Origin: Micractinium sp. NFX-FRZ
Lineage: Eukaryota; Chlorophyta; Trebouxiophyceae; Chlorellales; Chlorellaceae
Direction of reading: 5' to 3'
Length of the DNA: 64,000 nt
NCBI GenBank assembly: GCA_029339195.1
Contig: JAPTJF010000229.1
Location: 1-64,000, forward strand
Shown here: piece after piece, positions 10,801 to 20,216 of the stretch
How the letters are laid out: the number at the start of each line of letters is the position of its first letter
Numbering within the stretch: the stretch's first letter is position 1
Notes under the pieces: generated by a model
Told to the model about the DNA's origin: nothing
What the model saw: only the letters and a program-made list of their open reading frames with translations
The model's database searches: none
Position numbers and translations under genes: made by a program

Positions 10801-12704
10801 CACCGGCAGGTAGAGGTGTGGGAAGATGCGGTCGCACTCGTCGGGTGGCAGGCTCAGGATGGCCTCCCCAATGATCTGCAGCGTCAGCAGCCGGAACTCC
10901 TCCTCCAGGTCAACTGCGGGCGGCAAAAAGGATGGCAGAATGCAGAAGACTGAGAAGGCCACGGTGTATGTAAGCATAAGTACGGGGTGATCTGCGGCGT
11001 CAGCAGGCGAAACTCCTCCTCCAGGTCGACTGCGGGAGCAGGGAGGGCGGACAGTGAGGGGACTACAGCCATGAAACACAGGTTTGGGGGGTGGGCAATA
11101 AGGATGATCTGGAGCGACCACAGCCACACATATTGCTCCAGGCCACTGCACAGTAGGGGGCGAGAAGTCGAGGAGGATTTGAGCATGCCGTGAGGGCAGG
11201 CGACACCCTCGTCACCGCCCAGTGCAGACAGTGGGTGGGGACGGGTGGAGAGGTGTGACGGGAGGCGCAACACGGACAGCTCGGCCTCCCGTGCTGCCTG
11301 GCCGGCCCCTCTCCCCCCTCCCTCCCTCCTCTCCCAGCCCCATACATACAGGCACATGTCCATACGCCTCCTGCCTCCTCTGCCCCTCTTGACACCCCCA
11401 CCCTCATCAGGCGTGCTGGTCCCATGATAGCTCTCCATCTGCTTGCACAGCGCGTCCTCCCCCCGTCTCGGCCCCTCATCCCTGTCCCCGCAAACACACC
11501 CTAATCGACGCTCCCCTCACCAGGCGTGCTGGTCCCCCGGTAGCTCTCCAGGTGCTTGCACAGCCGGTCCACCCCGGTCTTGGCGATGGGTATGATTGCA
11601 TCCAGCATGTCGATGCGCAGGGCGGGGGCCATGAGCAGGCGCTGCTTCTGCCAGGGCGCGCCGTTGGCGGTGACCAGGCCGGAGCCCAGGATGGAGAGGA
11701 AGGGCTTGTAGGAGAAGTCCAGGTCCTTGTCGTACAGCTTCTGCCGGGTCTGCAGGCCGACGGAGGAAGAAAGAAAGAAAGGGAGCCAGGAAAGCGCTGA
11801 TTAGATGATAAGATTGTGTGGGGGGGGCAGTCCAGGTCCTTGTCGTACAGCTTCTGCGGGGTCTGCAGGGCAGAGGAAGACAGATGGGCAAAACTGTTCT
11901 AGTAAGCGGAGCCAAGGTGCTTGAGACCAGGTCTGGCGGACGCGATTGAAAGCAAATCAACGGGGTTTGTGGCGTGCAAGTGGAAGGGGAAGCGGGAGGC
12001 CAACATGGCAGAGGTGCAGGCAGCGAGCGGGGCATGAGGAGGCTGATGCGCAGCGTGAGGAGGAGGGTATTAGTAATGCATGAGCAGCGGGGCAGCACGC
12101 AAGTTCCGGGGCTGGTTCAGCTTCCACGGGCTGGCAGCGCAGCGGTGCAAGGGTTTGACCCTCTCAACCGGCTGCTGCACACCAGGCTGGCTGATGGCCA
12201 TGGCAAACAGCAAAGAGAAGAACAGAGGCCAGGCAAAGCGCAAGCTGAGCAGCACATGCGATGGGATTGGCAAGCTGCCACCGCTGTCGGTTGCGGTCGG
12301 TTGCGCACCGCCCCCAGCCGCCCCTGAGCCACCCGTGCACCCACCTGGAAGATGCGCTTTGCACCCTGTGGGTCGTTGACGATCAGGCCGGTGCGGAGCA
12401 GGATGTTGAAGCGCACAAGCGGCCCGGTGGCGCGTGCCCACTCCAGCATCCGCTCCCACGGGCACGGCGCCCGCGCCAGCTGCAGCGCGTGCCCCAGCAG
12501 CAGGCCGCCGCCAGGGGCGCGGGGCACGGTGCGGCAGCCCGCGGACACGGGCACCCAGCGCACTATGGACTTGATCAGCGCGGCAATGACGCGAGCCAGC
12601 AGCAAAATCGCCAGCGCCGCGCCAAGCGCCAGCACCACTTGAGCAACCTGCCGCTGGCCCTCTGGGAGCAGCGGCAGCCACTCCAGGCTGCTCAACGCCT
12701 GCAT
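7894..12704 (-). CDS. Cytochrome P450 monooxygenase
   Basis: This is a heme-thiolate monooxygenase, probably anchored in the ER membrane; the substrate cannot be told from sequence. Ten exons: 12345-12704, 11521-11749, 10804-10913, 10282-10371, 9875-9988, 9374-9520, 8976-9128, 8461-8622, 8213-8302, 7894-7995, giving 518 residues in phase. The N-terminus has a membrane helix (VVLALGAALAILLLARVIAAL). The I-helix motif is FLLAGHETSSAML, the ExxR motif is KEALRK, the PERF-type motif is FRPERYMPG, and the heme-binding loop is PFIQGPRNCLGQYFALLEAR with its Cys ligand. All expected landmarks are present and the length is normal. The style of the loop suggests a CYP4/CYP72-clan relative. Several introns contain partial copies of adjacent exon ends. 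Confidence 0.92.
8690..8740 (-). repeat. P450 exon echo: copy of exon 8 start
   Basis: The segment around 8700-8740 repeats the 5' edge of exon 8 (about 8595-8635). The real exon reads DDELLGHS after CCGGCAG; the copy reads DNELLAHS after CCGGCAG. It lies in the upstream intron and keeps the acceptor. Confidence 0.75.
9580..9710 (-). repeat. P450 exon echoes: two copies of an exon 6 segment
   Basis: The exon 6 piece at about 9477-9510 (agcacagctgcatctcgctg and onward) recurs with differences near 9584-9615 and 9672-9706, each next to a GGGGCGGGGTGGGGTGGCGT block. Both copies lie in the intron upstream of exon 6. Confidence 0.65.
10635..10815 (-). repeat. Tandem repeat carrying a P450 splice donor
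   Basis: Two ~90-base units (about 10640-10722 and 10728-10815) share 'gcagcctaccctac', 'agcccgctccatcccgcc' and the segment 'cacccaccggcaggtagag'. The last segment is the real 3' edge of exon 3 with its GT donor at 10803-10802. The unit at 10705-10722 is an intronic copy of that edge. Confidence 0.75.
10980..11036 (-). repeat. P450 exon echo: copy of exon 3 start
   Basis: On the minus strand this repeats the beginning of exon 3 (real copy 10870-10919, VDLEEEFRLLTLQI). The echo reads VDLEEEFRLLTPQIT and retains the upstream GCAG acceptor. Confidence 0.8.
11405..11450 (-). repeat. P450 exon echo: copy of exon 2 end
   Basis: This repeats the 3' edge of exon 2 (real copy 11521-11560, LCKHLESYRGTSTPG). 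The echo reads LCKQMESYHGTSTPD. It lies in the following intron. Confidence 0.8.
11826..11870 (-). repeat. P450 exon echo: copy of exon 2 start
   Basis: This repeats the 5' edge of exon 2 (real copy 11713-11755, TRQKLYDKDLD). The echo reads TPQKLYDKDLD and keeps the CTGCAG acceptor. It lies in the preceding intron. Confidence 0.85.
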
Positions 12705-13036
12705 TGCCGCTGCCGCGCGCCGCCCAAGGGTGATGGGGAGGTCAAAGCAAAGGTGGGCGAACTAGCAGCGATAGGAGGCTGCTGTAGCGGGCAATGCGGG
12801 TTGGCAGGGTGCTGGAATTTTAATTTAAAGGTCGATGGTGGTATGGGGGCGACGTGAAAGTATGCGGTGCATGCTGACGCCCCAAAGTGGTGTCTTTTGC
12901 GCGGGACACGACGTGCACTGGCTTTGATCGCAACTTGCAGGCATTGGCGAGTCCAGGCCGCATTGCTTTCCTCACCATGACGGCTGCAGCCTGAAAATTG
13001 CCCGTCCCTTCTGCCACATCGAGCAGCCACGGTACC
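12705..13036. promoter_or_regulatory. Bidirectional intergenic region, P450 / TRAPPC5
   Basis: These 332 bases separate two divergent start codons, so both promoters must overlap or abut here. A short AT-rich patch (attttaatttaaagg, about 12817-12831) stands out against the GC-rich surroundings. No other motif is clear. Confidence 0.45.
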
Positions 13037-14849
13037 ATGTTTCAGAGCCGGGGCAGCACGGGGATAGTGGACAAGCCCTTCCGGCAGGGCCGACAGGAGG
13101 TGGGCGCTGCAGGGGTTCTGCAAGGCGGGGGCCAGGCAGCAGGGGCCTGGCAGCGCTATGGACAGCACCTAAGGCTGGCTGGGTGCCGAGGACAAGCGCT
13201 GCTTAGCGCTGCAGGAAGCTAGGCGGCCGTGCTGCCCCACCCGACCGCCTCGCCGCCTCCCCCGCCGCCTTTCCGCCCTGCTGATGCAGATTGCGCTGAG
13301 CAGCTTTGCCTACCTGTTCAGCGAGCTGGTGCAGTACTGCCAGAGCCGGGTGTCAAACATTTCGGAGTTGGAGCGCAAGTGAGTGAGATGGGCGGGTGGC
13401 ACGGCCGTGCCTGTGTGCAGCAGCGGCTGGCCCTGGCACGGGAGAGGAGAGGTCAGGGGTGCCGCCTGCAAGGCCCCAGAGCTGCTGCAGGCAGCAGGTG
13501 GCAGGCTGGCAGGCAAGGCATGGGGGTAAGGTGCAGCCCTCCACTTAGCAGGTGAGTGCCAAGTGTCGCGCCTACAACCCAGCGCTGCTCGCCGCCGGCA
13601 CGGTCCTCCTCACCACACCCCTCCTCCCGCCCCTGCCCATCAACCGCCCTGGCAGGCTGGATGAGGTGGGGTACGGCGTGGGCCTGCGCCTGCTGGAGGT
13701 GCTGTGCTACCGGGAGCGGAGCCAACGGCGGGAGACACGGCTGCTGGACATGCTCAAATTTGTGCACAGGTGGGTGGGTGGGGGGCTGTGCAGCTGGAAG
13801 TGAAGCTGCTGGGGCTGCAGCAGTGGCTGGGCGGCGGTGAGGGGGTGCCCCCACTGCACTGCCTTAGCACGCAATCGCCGGGCTGGCTGCCTCCCAGCTG
13901 CCAGGCCTTCCTGCCGTACCTGCTGCCGGAGGCACTGGGCAGGCTCAAGCTGGCAAGTGGTGCACAGGGAGGACCGGGTGGTGGCTATGTGAGGCACAGC
14001 CTGCTGATGTGCCCAAGTTGTGCACACGTGTTGATCTGGCCGGTCCAAGTCGTGCTGCTTGCCCTGGCCCCCGCCTGCCCCGCCCCACCCCGCCCCACCC
14101 TGCCCGCCGCCCACGCCGCAGCACGCTGTGGCGCTACCTGTTTGGCCGCCAGGCGCGTGACTTGGAGCAGAGCAACTCTGCGGAGGACGAGTACATGATT
14201 TCGGACACCGACCTGTCTTATGTCACAAAGTATGTGTCGGTGCCCAAGGAGATGGGCCACCTGAACCCGGGTGCCTACGTGGCGGGCGTGGTGCGCGGCG
14301 TGCTCGACGGCGCGGGCTTCCCAGCAAGGTGCGCGTGCATGCAGCAGCAGCAGCAGCACAAGGTGCAGGCTATGGTTGTTAGCTCACACCACCGGGAAAG
14401 GGGATGCTGAGAGGCTGGGCACCGTGCTGTGACCCTGCGATGACGTCAGGGCCCAGTCATGCCTGGCAGCACAAGAGGGCATCACCAAAAGCCGTGGCTT
14501 GGGGACGGGGCGCCCGGGTGGCCAGGCGGCAAGGAGGCGGCACGAGGGTACAGGGAAACGAGGGTGGCGAGGTGGGTGGATGGAGTGCCAGCAGTGTGCC
14601 TGCCCACAGGGCATCCCCTTGTTATAGAAGCCTGCCAGCCAGACCCCTCGGCTCTGCACCCTGTACCTCTGCCATCCCTCCCAGCCGCCCTCTCTCACAC
14701 TGTTGCCCCTGCCCTCCCCTGCCCTGCCCCTGTGCAGGGTGACGGCGCACTCTGTGCCGGTGCCGGGGCAGGCGCGCCCCAAGACCGTGATCCTCATGAA
14801 GTTCAATGCGGCGGTGATGCAGCGGGAGCAGCGCATGCCCGGGGGCTGA
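13037..14849 (+). CDS. TRAPPC5: TRAPP complex subunit 5 (Trs31/Bet3 family)
   Basis: This is a core subunit of the TRAPP tethering complex, which activates Rab1/Ypt1 in ER-Golgi traffic. Five exons (13037-13099, 13290-13378, 13656-13769, 14122-14328, 14738-14849) join in phase to 194 residues, close to the human and yeast core length. Family landmarks in order: GIVDKPFRQGRQE, IALSSFAYLFSELVQYCQ, LDEVGYGVGLRLLEVLCYRE, RRETRLLDMLKFVHSTLWRY, LFGRQARDLE, YVSVPKEMGHLNPGAYVAG, VVRGVLDGAGFPARVTAHSV and KTVILMKFNAAVMQRE. The SVPK..G.LN.....AG segment and FPA.VTAH are strongly characteristic of this family. It is transcribed away from the P450. Confidence 0.93.
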
Positions 14850-15475
14850 AGGCTCAGGATGCTGGTGGCACCACGCCGGTGGCCAGCGCCAGTGCTCGAG
14901 GCATAGCCGGGGCGCCTGCCGCGCAGAGCAGCTGTGCCGCTGCATGTGCCCTGCCCGGCAGCAGGCCCTGCACCAGCAGTTAGACTTGACTGACGCTCGG
15001 CGGCGTGTCGCCGCCGACAGTGACTGACCCGAGCGAGAGCGAGCGCAATTGACCACGGAGAGCTGCGGGGGCAGCCAGCAGAAGCGCCCTGCTGGATGCT
15101 CTTGTTGAGAGCGTGACAACAACATGTTGCAAACAACTTCCGGTAACAACGAGGAAATGACGTGGTCGGCACAGCATGCAACTCAGCGGGAGCGGGAGCG
15201 GGAAAGTGCTGTGGCAAGGGATGAGGGGGGAGCAGAGTGGTAGCAGGCAGGCAGGAGCACAAGGGGTGGGGGAGCAAGCAAGGGGGCAACGCTGAAGCGG
15301 AACAGAGCAGGAAGGGAGGGGTGGGGCAGCCGCCAGCTGGCAGGGCACTGCCACTGCTGGCGCTGCTGCCTGCTGCGTCTTCAACTACAATCAAGATCAT
15401 CCATTGGGATGGCTGGCCAGGCAGGCAGGCGTACGCCATGCCAGTCAGCCCTACCACACCACGTCGCGCCGTCAA
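14850..15475. other. 3' intergenic region, TRAPPC5 / UBAC2-like (convergent)
   Basis: This holds the 3' UTRs of two converging genes. No coding potential or structural RNA is recognised. Confidence 0.35.
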
Positions 15476-16928
15476 TCACAGCAGGTACTGCAGCGCCGCC
15501 TCCACGTTGTTGCCCGTCTGCCGCAGCGCCGCCGACGCCTGCGCCTCGTCAAAGCCCATCGCCACCAGCTGCTGCACCGCCTCGGGAGACGGCTGCACCG
15601 CAGTCGCAGCGGCTGCCGCTGCCGCCCCGCCGCCGCGTTGCGCCAGCCCCGCCGCCGCCCGCCCGCCGGGTGGCGGGAAGCCGCCGCCGCCAGCGCCGCC
15701 CTGCGCGGCCGCGGCCGCGGCCTGCTGCGCTTGCAGCTGCGCCGCGGTGGGCGTCACAAACACTTGCTGCGGCTGCGCAGGCCCCACCAGCACGCGCCCC
15801 ACTGTGGTGCTAAACAGGTCGATGATGGCGGAGGGGAGGCGCAGGCGCTGCATGCCCAGGAGGTTGAGGCGGTACAGCAGGCCCGCCAGCAGGCCGCAGG
15901 CGCCGGCCACCGCGGTGGCAGGGGGCGAGGAGAAGAGGAGCTGGATGGAAGCGAGGTAGATGAAGGCCTGCAGCGGGGTGGGTGGGTGGGTTGAGTGGAT
16001 GAGGAATGGGTTGGGGCATAGCAGAATTGGCATAGGAGGGGCAGCACGGCTGGGCAAAGTTGGGTCACACAGGTGCACGACAGCATGCCACCGGCTGCTG
16101 CGGCCGCAGAGGCGGCAACGCCTGCCAGCATGACGCTGCTGCTGCTCGTCCAGGCACCACCCGCCCAGCCCAGCATGCTGCACCCCCCACCCTCTTCAAC
16201 CGAAAGTGTCACCACCAGGCCCCCTGGCCCTGCCCAGCACCCACCACCCCCTCTCCCCCTCCCCTCCCCTCACCTTGTCCGTCATCTTCACTCCAAACAC
16301 GGTGAAGCGGTGGGTGGGCGGCACCAGCAGCACAAAGTTGGCCGCCAGGTTGGCAAAGAGGAGGGGGAAGGGGCCTGCGGCGGAGGGCAGGCCCAGGGCG
16401 GCCCCCGCCGCCGCCTCCAGCGCGTAGGCCACCCCACAGGCCACCGCCACAAAGGAGCCGTACTTGGAGGAGCCCCACTGCCGCTCAAACAGGCGGTAGA
16501 AGTAGAGGAGGGAGGCGCCAAAGAGGAGCTCCCCCGGGTTGCGGAAGGCAAAGGCGTGGGTGAAGAAGGAGACGAGCAGCGGCGGGCGGCGGCGCGCGCT
16601 GCGGGTGGCCTGCAGGATCACGCTGCTGCTCAGCGTGCCAAGCAGCAGGCCCTTGGTCACCGGCGCGCCCCCTACGGCCGGGCGGGGCGGGGGGGGGGGA
16701 GGTGCGGCGTCAGGCGCAGCGGCGGCGGCGGGGTGGGCGGAAGGCAGCACTGGCGGGTGGCTCTGGGAGGAGCTGCTCCGCCGGCCAGGAAAGACCCGAT
16801 ATGTTGACGGCAGTCAGTGCACCGCCTGGAGGCGGCTTGTTGCGCCCTGCCGATCGCAGCTCGCTAAACACTGAAGGCCTTTGCGGCCAGTCCCGCTACT
16901 CACGGAATCCTGAAGGCCCAGCGTTCAT
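15476..16928 (-). CDS. UBAC2: UBAC2-type rhomboid-like protein with C-terminal UBA domain
   Basis: This is a multi-pass ER membrane protein of the rhomboid pseudoprotease group, linked in animals to ER-associated degradation. Exons are 16904-16928, 16274-16671 and 15476-15967; 304 residues. The 25-base first exon encodes MNAGPSGF and splices to RGAPVTKGLLL, matching the plant homologues' N-terminus (MNGGPSGF..APVT). This fixes the start even though a longer frame without ATG runs upstream of exon 2. Further landmarks are NPGELLFGASLLYFYRLFER, QWGSSKYGSF, THRFTVFGVKMTDKAFIYLA and a last membrane pair GLLAGLLYRLNLL. The tail has an Ala/Gly-rich linker and a UBA domain (PSPEAVQQLVAMGFDEAQAS, then ALRQTGNNVEAALQYLL). 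No rhomboid Ser/His catalytic pair is visible. Confidence 0.88.
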
Positions 16929-17732
16929 GATCGCCGGTGCTGGGAGCCGCTGCAGGTGCCGGGCAACGAGCAGGTGCCTGGCGGGTGTCTGGCACGCTTC
17001 CAAACAGCTTAAACTCCATTCGGTGATACACGCGTGGACGCTCGCCAGCAAGTAACCAAGTACAATGCACAGCCCGCCCCTGTACTGCTGCCGCCGGCGG
17101 CGGCAGTACAGGCGGCCGCCACTTGGGCACGCCGTCGTGCTTGCAGCCTTGCCCTGCCACACAAGTGTGCTGACCAGGGGCCTGTTAAACGTTTGCAAGC
17201 TACTTAATCGTAGGCTCACGTAAACCAGCCACCTTGGCACGGTAGCTCTGCCGACGGTCTAAACTGATCACCAGCAGGCGGCACAACGGCTTCACTTGTG
17301 GTTCCAACGTAGGGCACGAGGAGAGAACAAATGTGCCTGGGGTGAATGTGGAGCTCTGCAGTCAGTTGGAGGTTGCCAGCACGTTTACCTGACCTAGTAG
17401 GCAATGCTGACCAGCAGGCCATTGCTGCATGCACAGTTCGTGCCGTAACCGCTTAGCAGTTGCAGGTCAAGCTTCACACTTCGTCCAGCCCACTGTTATG
17501 CCCTTGGTGTCATACCATCACTTAATGCCCCGAACACAAACGCACAGAGGACCGAGGGTATCCCTTTGTAACGGCCGCAGCAGCAAGGTCACCACACACT
17601 GCATCCCCCACTCCGCCAGCTTCCCTGTCCAGCCTCGTCAGCGGCCACTCATCAAGCCTGGGCCTCACGTTCTTCCGAAAGCTTGCTCGCCTGGTCGAAC
17701 GCCTTAGACTCTTGATCTCACGGACAGACGCG
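16929..17732. other. Divergent intergenic region, UBAC2-like / epoxide hydrolase, with a hairpin
   Basis: Both flanking genes start outward from here. The only clear structure is an inverted repeat at about 17080-17111: tgtactgctgccgcc facing ggcggcggcagtaca, with one mismatch and essentially no loop. No gene is recognised. Confidence 0.5.
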
Positions 17733-20060
17733 ATGCAGCGCCTCCAAGTGCAGGGGTTCTCACTTGGCGTGCGCGTGGAGGGCAGCGCCGGCGGAAGCCC
17801 CGTGCTCCTCCTGCACGGCTTCCCTGACAACCACACACTGTGGGACAAGCAGGCAAGCGTCCAACGCCGGGGGCTGGGCTCGGGCGGACTCTGTGGTCAG
17901 CATGGTGGTACTGCCGCAGCGGCTTCCGCTGCCGCCGCAACGGCAGTACCCTGACACGGCCCGCGATCACAAGATCCCTGCCCCACATTGCTGGGCCGCC
18001 CCCGCCCCTCCAGGTGCCCGCCCTGGTGGCCGCGGGCTACCGCGTGATTGCGCCCGACTTGCTGGGCTTTGGGGAGAGCGAGAAGCCGGCGGAGGTGGCT
18101 CACTATGCACTGGATGCGCTGGCCGCCATGCTGGCAGACCTGCTGGGTCAGCTGGGCGTGCAGAAGGTGAGGCTGCCTACCTGCTCTGCCCGGCACAGTG
18201 CGCCTGGACCGGCAGCAGAGGCCAGGCAGGTGCACGTGTGCTGATCACTGGGCTCCATCCAACCATGGCCTTCGCATGATGCAGCCCGGTGCCGGCTGCA
18301 GCCACCCCGCGCCCTGACCAGCTGCAGCTCACGAGCCCGCCCCTGGGCTATACGCTCTGCCCGCAGGCAGCCGTGGTTGGGCACGACTGGGGCGCCGCAC
18401 TGGCCTGGCACTTTGCCATGGTCAAGCCGGAGTGCGTGACCAAGCTGGCAGTGCTGTCGGTGGGGTGCCTCGGTGGGTGGGTGAGCCAGGGGTCAGGGTG
18501 GTGGTCAGCATGCGGTGGCAGGCACATGTGGTGGCAAAGCCGTTTAAGCAACTAGTTCAACCAGCAACTTGCTGCCGGCATCAGCAGTCGGCACGATGTT
18601 GTGGGGCAAAGCTTGGCACGCAAAGGGGGCAGCGCTTCCAAGCCACACACGGCGAATATGGTTCTCTGTGCTGCACAGCTAGGGCTCCCCACTGCCTAAA
18701 CCCCTCCCTTTCTCCCTCGTCCCGCTCCCTGTCACACGCCCTGCAGGCTCCTTCTTCGCCACTGGTGACCTGCAGGAAAGCATGCGGCAGCGCGCCATGA
18801 GCTGGTACATGCTCTTCTTCCAGGCAAGCACGCCCTGTCAGCGTGCCCTGTCAGCATGCCCTCACCTCGCGTCCACCTGGCTCGGAGCTCGTGAGCCTCG
18901 GTGGGATCTGTGCTGGCTCCCCATGGACTTTGAACTTGATTGGTTGATTGAGGGATTGCATTGCATTGAGTCAGCCCAGCAATTGATTGAGGGATTGAGG
19001 GATTGCATTGAGTCAGCCCAGCACCCTCCAGGGGACACGCCAGCATCCCTCCCCCCAGACAGTACCCCAGCGCCGAGCGTCCACTGCCGCTCCCTCCCTT
19101 CCGTGCCCACCCTGGGCCCCCCTGCCACAGTTCCAGCCAGCGGCGGAGCAGGCGCTGTCAGCCAACGACTTTGCCATGCTGGCAGCCTTTGGGGAGGATC
19201 CCGAGGTCACAGAGGGCTGGAAGGCCGACCTCTCGCGCCCAGGTGCGTGCATGCCCAAGCCTGGAGGCTGGGTGCCTGTCTGGCCGGGGTGCATGGACGT
19301 AAAGCAAGGGCAGTCTGCAGAGCAGCGGTGCTGTGTGCCGCGTTGGCCTGGGGTGGCCTGGGCAGGCTCCCAAGCTCACCCCAGACCCGCCATGCCCCCT
19401 TGCTGTGCAGGCGCGCTGACGGCGGGACTGAACTGGTACCGTGCCAACATCAGGCCAGAGGCGTTTGGCCAGATGGAGCCGCTGGAGCTGCCTGTGCTGC
19501 AGGTGGGCGGACCAAGGTTCAGGTTGCGGTGGTGGGGTGCCAGCATGCTGGACTCCACATGTGATGTCACGCTGTAGGGCGACACGCCAGCAAGCACGAC
19601 GTGCAGAAGCCCCTGCTGCTCCCTGCCTGCATCCTCCCTTCTGGAGCCCTCTTGAGATCGCCGTCACACCGGCGTGCCGCCCCCAACCTACATTGGGTGT
19701 ATGTGTGCAGGTGCCGGTGCTGGGGGTGTACCGTGAGGAGCCGTACCTCACTGAGGGACAGATGAAGGCCAGCCAGCGCTATGTGGCGCCAGGTGTGTGT
19801 GCTGCGTCGCTGGGCAGCAAACCAACAGCTGCGCACCTGCCCTGCTTGCCGGCCTGGTCCCACACACTCCAGCTTCTTTGCCAGCGCGCCGGCATGAGCG
19901 CGTACCAGCAACCCTCACTTCTGCCCCGTCCATCCCTGCAGGAAACTGGCGCTACGCCAAGCTGAGCGGCTTTGGCCACTTCATCCCGCGCGAGGCCGCA
20001 GAGCAGCTCAACCCGCTGCTGCTGGAGTTCCTGGCTGGCGGTGCCAAGGCATCCCTGTGA
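17733..20060 (+). CDS. Soluble epoxide hydrolase-like alpha/beta hydrolase
   Basis: This enzyme probably adds water to epoxides to give diols, in the cytosol. Eight exons: 17733-17852, 18014-18166, 18367-18472, 18747-18823, 19131-19242, 19411-19502, 19711-19792, 19942-20060, giving 286 residues. Introns 1 and 4 use GC donors (CAG|GCAAGC at 17853 and 18824). Landmarks: the oxyanion motif HGFPDN (residues 28-33), DLLGFGESEKP, the nucleophile elbow VVGHDWGAALAW with Asp98 in place of Ser, and the lid segment SWYMLFFQF with Tyr147 as a likely ring-opening residue. The C-terminal GFGHFIPREAAEQLNPLL supplies catalytic His260. The Asp nucleophile and SWYMLFFQ motif favour epoxide hydrolase over haloalkane dehalogenase or esterase. 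The physiological substrate is unknown. Confidence 0.9.
17908..17951 (+). other. Hairpin in epoxide hydrolase intron 1
   Basis: The outer arms ggtactgccg and cggcagtacc are perfect complements. Inner arms gcagcgg and ccgctgc are also complementary, separated by a short loop. It could fold in the nascent RNA and bring the weak GC donor nearer its acceptor; that role is inference. Confidence 0.5.
18936..19022 (+). repeat. AT-rich tandem repeat in epoxide hydrolase intron 4
   Basis: The unit (ttgattgagggattgcattg, then cattgagtcagcccagca) occurs about twice, with an extra internal 'gagggatt'. It is markedly AT-richer than the neighbouring DNA. The intron also has a GC donor. Confidence 0.75.
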
Positions 20061-20170
20061 GCCACACACACGGCCGATGGCACCTTTCCTGTGCAAAAAC
20101 ACTCTGCTATATTGCACAGTACAGGTGCCTTTGTTAGAGATTTGTACAGCAGGGCTATTGAATTTTTCAG

Positions 20171-20175
20171 TGTAA
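20171..20175 (+). terminator. Candidate TGTAA polyadenylation signal, epoxide hydrolase
   Basis: TGTAA lies 111 bases after the stop codon, within an AT-rich 3' UTR. TGTAA is the established green-algal poly(A) signal. Confidence 0.5.
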
Positions 20176-20216
20176 AACGACAGTGACATCTGCACAATGG
20201 TACCGACACTGCCTCA

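Noticed and set aside
16196..16750. Start of the UBAC2-like protein at 16750
   Set aside because: The codon there is GTG and no ATG precedes it in frame. The spliced first exon at 16904-16928 gives the conserved N-terminus instead.
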